This document shows positions 61,418 to 64,000 of a stretch of DNA of 64,000 nt, piece by piece; the first letter of the stretch is position 1; every line of letters starts with the position of its first letter. The position numbers and the translations under genes were made by a program. The notes beneath the pieces are model-generated. The model was not told where the DNA came from and ran no database searches. It was given only the letters and a program-made list of their open reading frames with translations. Source of the DNA: JAGWAJ01 sp965215155. GTDB taxonomy: Bacteria; Acidobacteriota; Vicinamibacteria; Vicinamibacterales; UBA8438. The stretch is taken from NCBI GenBank assembly GCA_965215155.1, contig CBDCCY010000001.1:2108001-2172000 (forward strand), read 5' to 3'.

Positions 61418-62599
61418 ATGAGGCGGCTCCGGGCGCCGTCCGGGGTGGTCGGGGAACGAGGACACCGCGCGGGAATGAGCACGAGTCGCACGACACGGAC
61501 GTGGAGGTGGCGGGTGGCGGTCCTGCTCGCCGGGGCGCTCGCGGCCGCGAGCGGGTCGGCCTGCGGCGTCGAAGCCCCGGGGGCGGACGCCGAGCCCGCC
61601 GCGGCCGCCGAGGCGCTTGCCGCCTACACCCTCACCGTGGCCGTGCCCGCGACCGCGGCGGACGGCGGGCACGACGGCCTCGCGGCGTTCGAGTCGCTCG
61701 TCGAGAGTCTCTCCGGCGGCGCGGTCGCCGTCGAGATCGCGTCGCTGGACGAATCGTGCGGCAGGCCCGATCAGTGCCTTGACGCCCTCCGGGGCGGGGA
61801 GCTCGATGTGACCCGCGTGACGGCGGAGGACGTCGCCCCGCTCTTCGCGGAGATAAGGATTCTCGACGTTCCCTATCTCCTCGAGGACGACGCGGTCGTC
61901 GATCGGGTGTTCAACGGCCCGTTCTACGCCCGGCTCCGGGATGCGCTGCTGGACCGCACGGGCCTGCGGCCGGTGGCGATCGGGACGTCCGCGGGCTGGC
62001 GCACGCTGGCGACCACGGATCGAGCGGTGCGCGTGCCGGAGGACCTGCGGGGGCTGTCGCTCGCGACCACGAACTCCCCGCTAGAGGCCGAGCTGGTGGC
62101 GGCGCTCGGGGCGGTGGCCGCTCCGGTGGCGCGGCAGGAGTTGGCGGCGGAGCTCGACCGGGGCACGGTCAACGGCGTGACGTTGCCGCTCACCGAGATC
62201 GTCGCGCTCGGGCTGCACGAGCGGATTCGACACGTCACGCTGGACCGGCACGCCTACGATGCCGAGCTCTGGCTGATGCGCGACGCCTCCCACCAGGCCC
62301 TGCCGCCGGCCCTGAGGCAGGTAGTCGAGGCGGGGTTCGCCGAGCTGGCACGATTGTCGCTGTCCGTGCCGGTGGACCGCCGGACCGACGCGGTGCGCGC
62401 CGTGGAGGCCGCGGGCGGCACGGTGCACGTGCTGTCGCCGGACGAGCGGAAGGCGTTCCTGATGGCCGCGGGCCGGGTCGCCACCGGCTACGTCGAGACG
62501 TACGGCTACGAGTGGTTGGTCTGGCTGGAGGGCGCCATCGCCGAGGCGGAGCGAGAGATCGCCGTCGCGCGGGCCGGGAGGGCCGCGGACGGCCGGTGA
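61418..62599 (+). CDS. TRAP-type (DctP-like) solute-binding lipoprotein, divergent
   Basis: A 393-residue exported protein. The lipobox SGSAC and hydrophobic stretch (VAVLLAGALAAASGSAC) point to a lipoprotein. The DctP fold is recognisable in FAEIRILDVPYLLEDDAVVD, GTSAGWRTLATTDRAVRVPE, DLRGLSLATTNSPLEAELVA and LDRGTVNGVTLPLTEIVALG. The arginine that normally binds the substrate carboxylate (K-I/L-R-x-P) is replaced by LATT. No DctQ or DctM membrane genes are near. The ATG at 61418 has GGAGG close by; the ATG at 61475 gives a shorter, more usual signal peptide. It overlaps or adjoins the pxpA gene. Confidence 0.78.
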   Translation: MRRLRAPSGVVGERGHRAGMSTSRTTRTWRWRVAVLLAGALAAASGSACGVEAPGADAEPAAAAEALAAYTLTVAVPATAADGGHDGLAAFESLVESLSGGAVAVEIASLDESCGRPDQCLDALRGGELDVTRVTAEDVAPLFAEIRILDVPYLLEDDAVVDRVFNGPFYARLRDALLDRTGLRPVAIGTSAGWRTLATTDRAVRVPEDLRGLSLATTNSPLEAELVAALGAVAAPVARQELAAELDRGTVNGVTLPLTEIVALGLHERIRHVTLDRHAYDAELWLMRDASHQALPPALRQVVEAGFAELARLSLSVPVDRRTDAVRAVEAAGGTVHVLSPDERKAFLMAAGRVATGYVETYGYEWLVWLEGAIAEAEREIAVARAGRAADGR

Positions 62600-62616
62600 T
62601 CGTCCGGGGAGGGGGC

Positions 62617-63393
62617 GTGCGGGTCGACCTGAACTGCGACCTCGGCGAGTCGTTCGGACCCTACACCCTCGGCGACGATCGGGGCGTGATGGGCTTCATC
62701 ACCTCCGCCAACATCGCCTGCGGCGCGCACGGCGGGGACCCGGGCGTCATGCGAACGACGGTCCGGCTCGCCCTTGAGGCCGGCGTTGCCCTCGGTGCGC
62801 ATCCCGGCTTCAGCGATCGCGCCGGCTTCGGGCGCCGGGAGATCTCCATGCCGCCGGAGGAGGTCGAGGACCTCGTCCTGGTGCAGATCGGCGCCCTCGC
62901 GGCCGTAGCTCGCGCGGAGGGCGGAGAGTTGCGGCACGTGAAGGCGCACGGCGCGCTGTACAACATGGCGGCCCGCGACCGGGAGCTGGCCGAGGCGATC
63001 GCCCGCGCCACGGCGAGCGTCGATCCCGGCCTGGTCCTCTTCGGACTCTCCGGCTCCGCCCTGATCGATGCGGGACGGGCGGCCGGTCTGCGGGTGGCAT
63101 CGGAGGTGTTCGCCGACCGTGCGTACACGGCCGGGGGAGGGCTCGCGTCCCGCGCGGAGCCGGGCGCCGTGATCGACGATCCCGCCCGCGTGCTCGACCG
63201 GGCGCTGGGGATGGTCCGCGACGGAGCCGTCACCGCGGTGACGGGCGAGCGTATCGCCCTGACGGCCGACACCATCTGCGTCCACGGCGACACCCCCGGC
63301 GCGGCGGCGCTGGCCGGGCGGCTGCGCGCGGGGTTGGAAGCCGCCGGCGTCGATGTTCGGCCGGTGGGCGTCACCTCGGGGTCTGCGCCGTAG
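62617..63393 (+). CDS. pxpA: 5-oxoprolinase subunit A (LamB/YcsF family)
   Basis: A 258-residue protein. The start VDLNCDLGESFGPYTLGDD and the motifs FITSANIACGAHGGDP, GAHPGFSDRAGFGRREI, LRHVKAHGALYNMAARD, FADRAYTAGGGLASR and TICVHGDTPGAAAL define the family. PxpA works with PxpB and PxpC to open 5-oxoproline using ATP, but those partners are not visible here. I chose the GTG at 62617, which has GGGGAGGGGG just upstream; a GTG at 62596 overlaps the previous stop as GTGA. Confidence 0.88.
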   Translation: MRVDLNCDLGESFGPYTLGDDRGVMGFITSANIACGAHGGDPGVMRTTVRLALEAGVALGAHPGFSDRAGFGRREISMPPEEVEDLVLVQIGALAAVARAEGGELRHVKAHGALYNMAARDRELAEAIARATASVDPGLVLFGLSGSALIDAGRAAGLRVASEVFADRAYTAGGGLASRAEPGAVIDDPARVLDRALGMVRDGAVTAVTGERIALTADTICVHGDTPGAAALAGRLRAGLEAAGVDVRPVGVTSGSAP

Positions 63394-63460
63394 ACCGGCC
63401 AGGCGACGACCGGCGGGCCAGGCGACTCCGAGCGGCGGGCCGGCGGCGGACCTCCTGCCG

Positions 63461-63871
63461 TCAGTGGACGGTGTACGGCGCCGACAGCCCGAAGGGCGCA
63501 ATCGCCGCGTCGAACCGCTCGCCGCTGGCCGATACCATCTGGTAGGTGCCGCGCATCGATCCGAACGGCGTGCCGAGGGGACAGCTCGACGTGTACTCGA
63601 ACGATTCGCCCGGCCCCAGGGTCGGCTGGCGGCCCACGACGCCGAGGCCCCGCACCTCGTGCACCGTGTTGGCCGCGTCGGTGATGATCCAGTGACGACT
63701 GATGAGCTGCACCGCCTCCCGGCGTTCGTTGGAGATCCTGACGGTATAGTGGAACTCCCAGCGATTGCCCTGCGGTTGGGATCGCTCGGGCGCGTAGCGG
63801 GTCGTCACCTCGATGCGGACGCCGTTCGTGACCGCCCGCGAGCCGGGGGCGGAAGTCTGGTCGCTGCCCAC
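63461..63871 (-). CDS. apaG: ApaG protein
   Basis: A 136-residue single-domain protein of the ApaG (DUF525) beta-sandwich fold. Landmarks are RIEVTTRYAPERS, FHYTVRISNERREAVQLISR, HWIITDA, VVGRQPTLGPGESFEYTSSC and MRGTYQM. ApaG is linked in some bacteria to Co/Mg resistance, but the mechanism is unclear. The GTG at 63871 is the only start after an in-frame TGA two codons upstream, and no ribosome binding site fits. It is divergent from aat, with 23 bases between the two starts. Confidence 0.88.
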   Translation of the reverse strand: MGSDQTSAPGSRAVTNGVRIEVTTRYAPERSQPQGNRWEFHYTVRISNERREAVQLISRHWIITDAANTVHEVRGLGVVGRQPTLGPGESFEYTSSCPLGTPFGSMRGTYQMVSASGERFDAAIAPFGLSAPYTVH

Positions 63872-63894
63872 GCATCACATATACGACATTCCGG

Positions 63895-64000
63895 ATGATC
63901 CCGGCTACCACGCTGCTCGGCGCCTACCGGGCCGGGTTCTTCCCCATGGCGGTGGAGGGGCGCATTCGCTGGTTCTCTCCCGTGCGCCGCGGGATCGTGC
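63895..64000 (+). CDS. aat: Leucyl/phenylalanyl-tRNA-protein transferase, N-terminal fragment
   Basis: Only the first 35 codons are in the window. They read MIPATTLLGAYRAGFFPMAV, then EGRIRWFSPVRRGIV, which matches the conserved Aat start (LLxAYxxGxFPM...WxSPxxRGI). The enzyme adds Leu or Phe to proteins for N-end rule degradation by ClpAP. It diverges from apaG. Confidence 0.85.
   Translation, partial: MIPATTLLGAYRAGFFPMAVEGRIRWFSPVRRGIV

Overview
This is a 64-kb piece of a high-GC bacterial chromosome (two 60-base lines I counted gave 77% GC at 34201 and 55-58% inside the 52-54 kb island). Gene content points to Acidobacteriota, probably a Vicinamibacteria-like lineage. The signs are secreted PQQ-type beta-propellers, M28 and M14 metallopeptidases, a haem-c plus copper-monooxygenase-like secreted protein, orphan secreted binding proteins, and 70-80% GC third positions. 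The lineage is an inference from gene families, because no rRNA gene is present. I found no tRNA, rRNA or CRISPR array. No intergenic stretch exceeds 300 bases.

Layout. 1-3.6 kb: a partial gene, two small genes that each carry a single-base frame break, and two secreted proteins. 3.6-9.7 kb (minus): topoisomerase IV genes parC and parE split by an alanine/glycine symporter. 9.7-15.5 kb: a Nudix CoA pyrophosphatase, then a plus-strand run (MATE exporter, PLP enzyme, GNAT, methyltransferase, zinc alcohol dehydrogenase). 15.5-19.7 kb (minus): a three-domain ACP/acyl-AMP-ligase/acyltransferase fusion and two tandem exported cyclophilins. 19.9-25.8 kb: a very large DUF349 protein with an in-frame minisatellite, then an orphan molybdenum hydroxylase large subunit. 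25.9-30.4 kb: a partner-switching/two-component cluster (STAS, PP2C phosphatase with a degenerate receiver, receiver-fused anti-sigma-type ATPase, hybrid histidine kinase). 30.5-41 kb: an Lhr helicase, an M28 peptidase and two PQQ-like propellers. 41-46.7 kb: a small membrane protein behind a Fur-box-like palindrome, HupE/UreJ protein, PDZ protein, an odd radical SAM protein, a CMD-family lipoprotein and exonuclease III. 46.8-51.9 kb (minus): acetyl-CoA synthetase and malate synthase G, which together would feed acetate through the glyoxylate cycle. 52-58.5 kb: an accessory region holding a MazEF-like pair run together with a KAP ATPase, a broken DNA-binding gene, a DUF4143 ATPase, a UbiD-type decarboxylase and a VapBC-like pair. 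58.6-64 kb: an M14 peptidase, an orphan TRAP-type binding protein, PxpA, ApaG and the start of Aat.

Three cross-cutting signals stand out. (1) An intergenic repeat of about 85 bp with inverted GGAGTCTGCGC ends occurs at 13.6, 41.4 and 57.8 kb, and one copy supplies the probable start codon of a methyltransferase. (2) Six genes have a TANNNT hexamer 5-8 nt before the start codon, which suggests leaderless transcription; the two antitoxin genes share almost the same start region. (3) The antitoxin-toxin-KAP ATPase operon at 52.0-54.1 kb is lower in GC, has a perfect palindromic operator, and is the best candidate here for an undescribed defence or addiction module.
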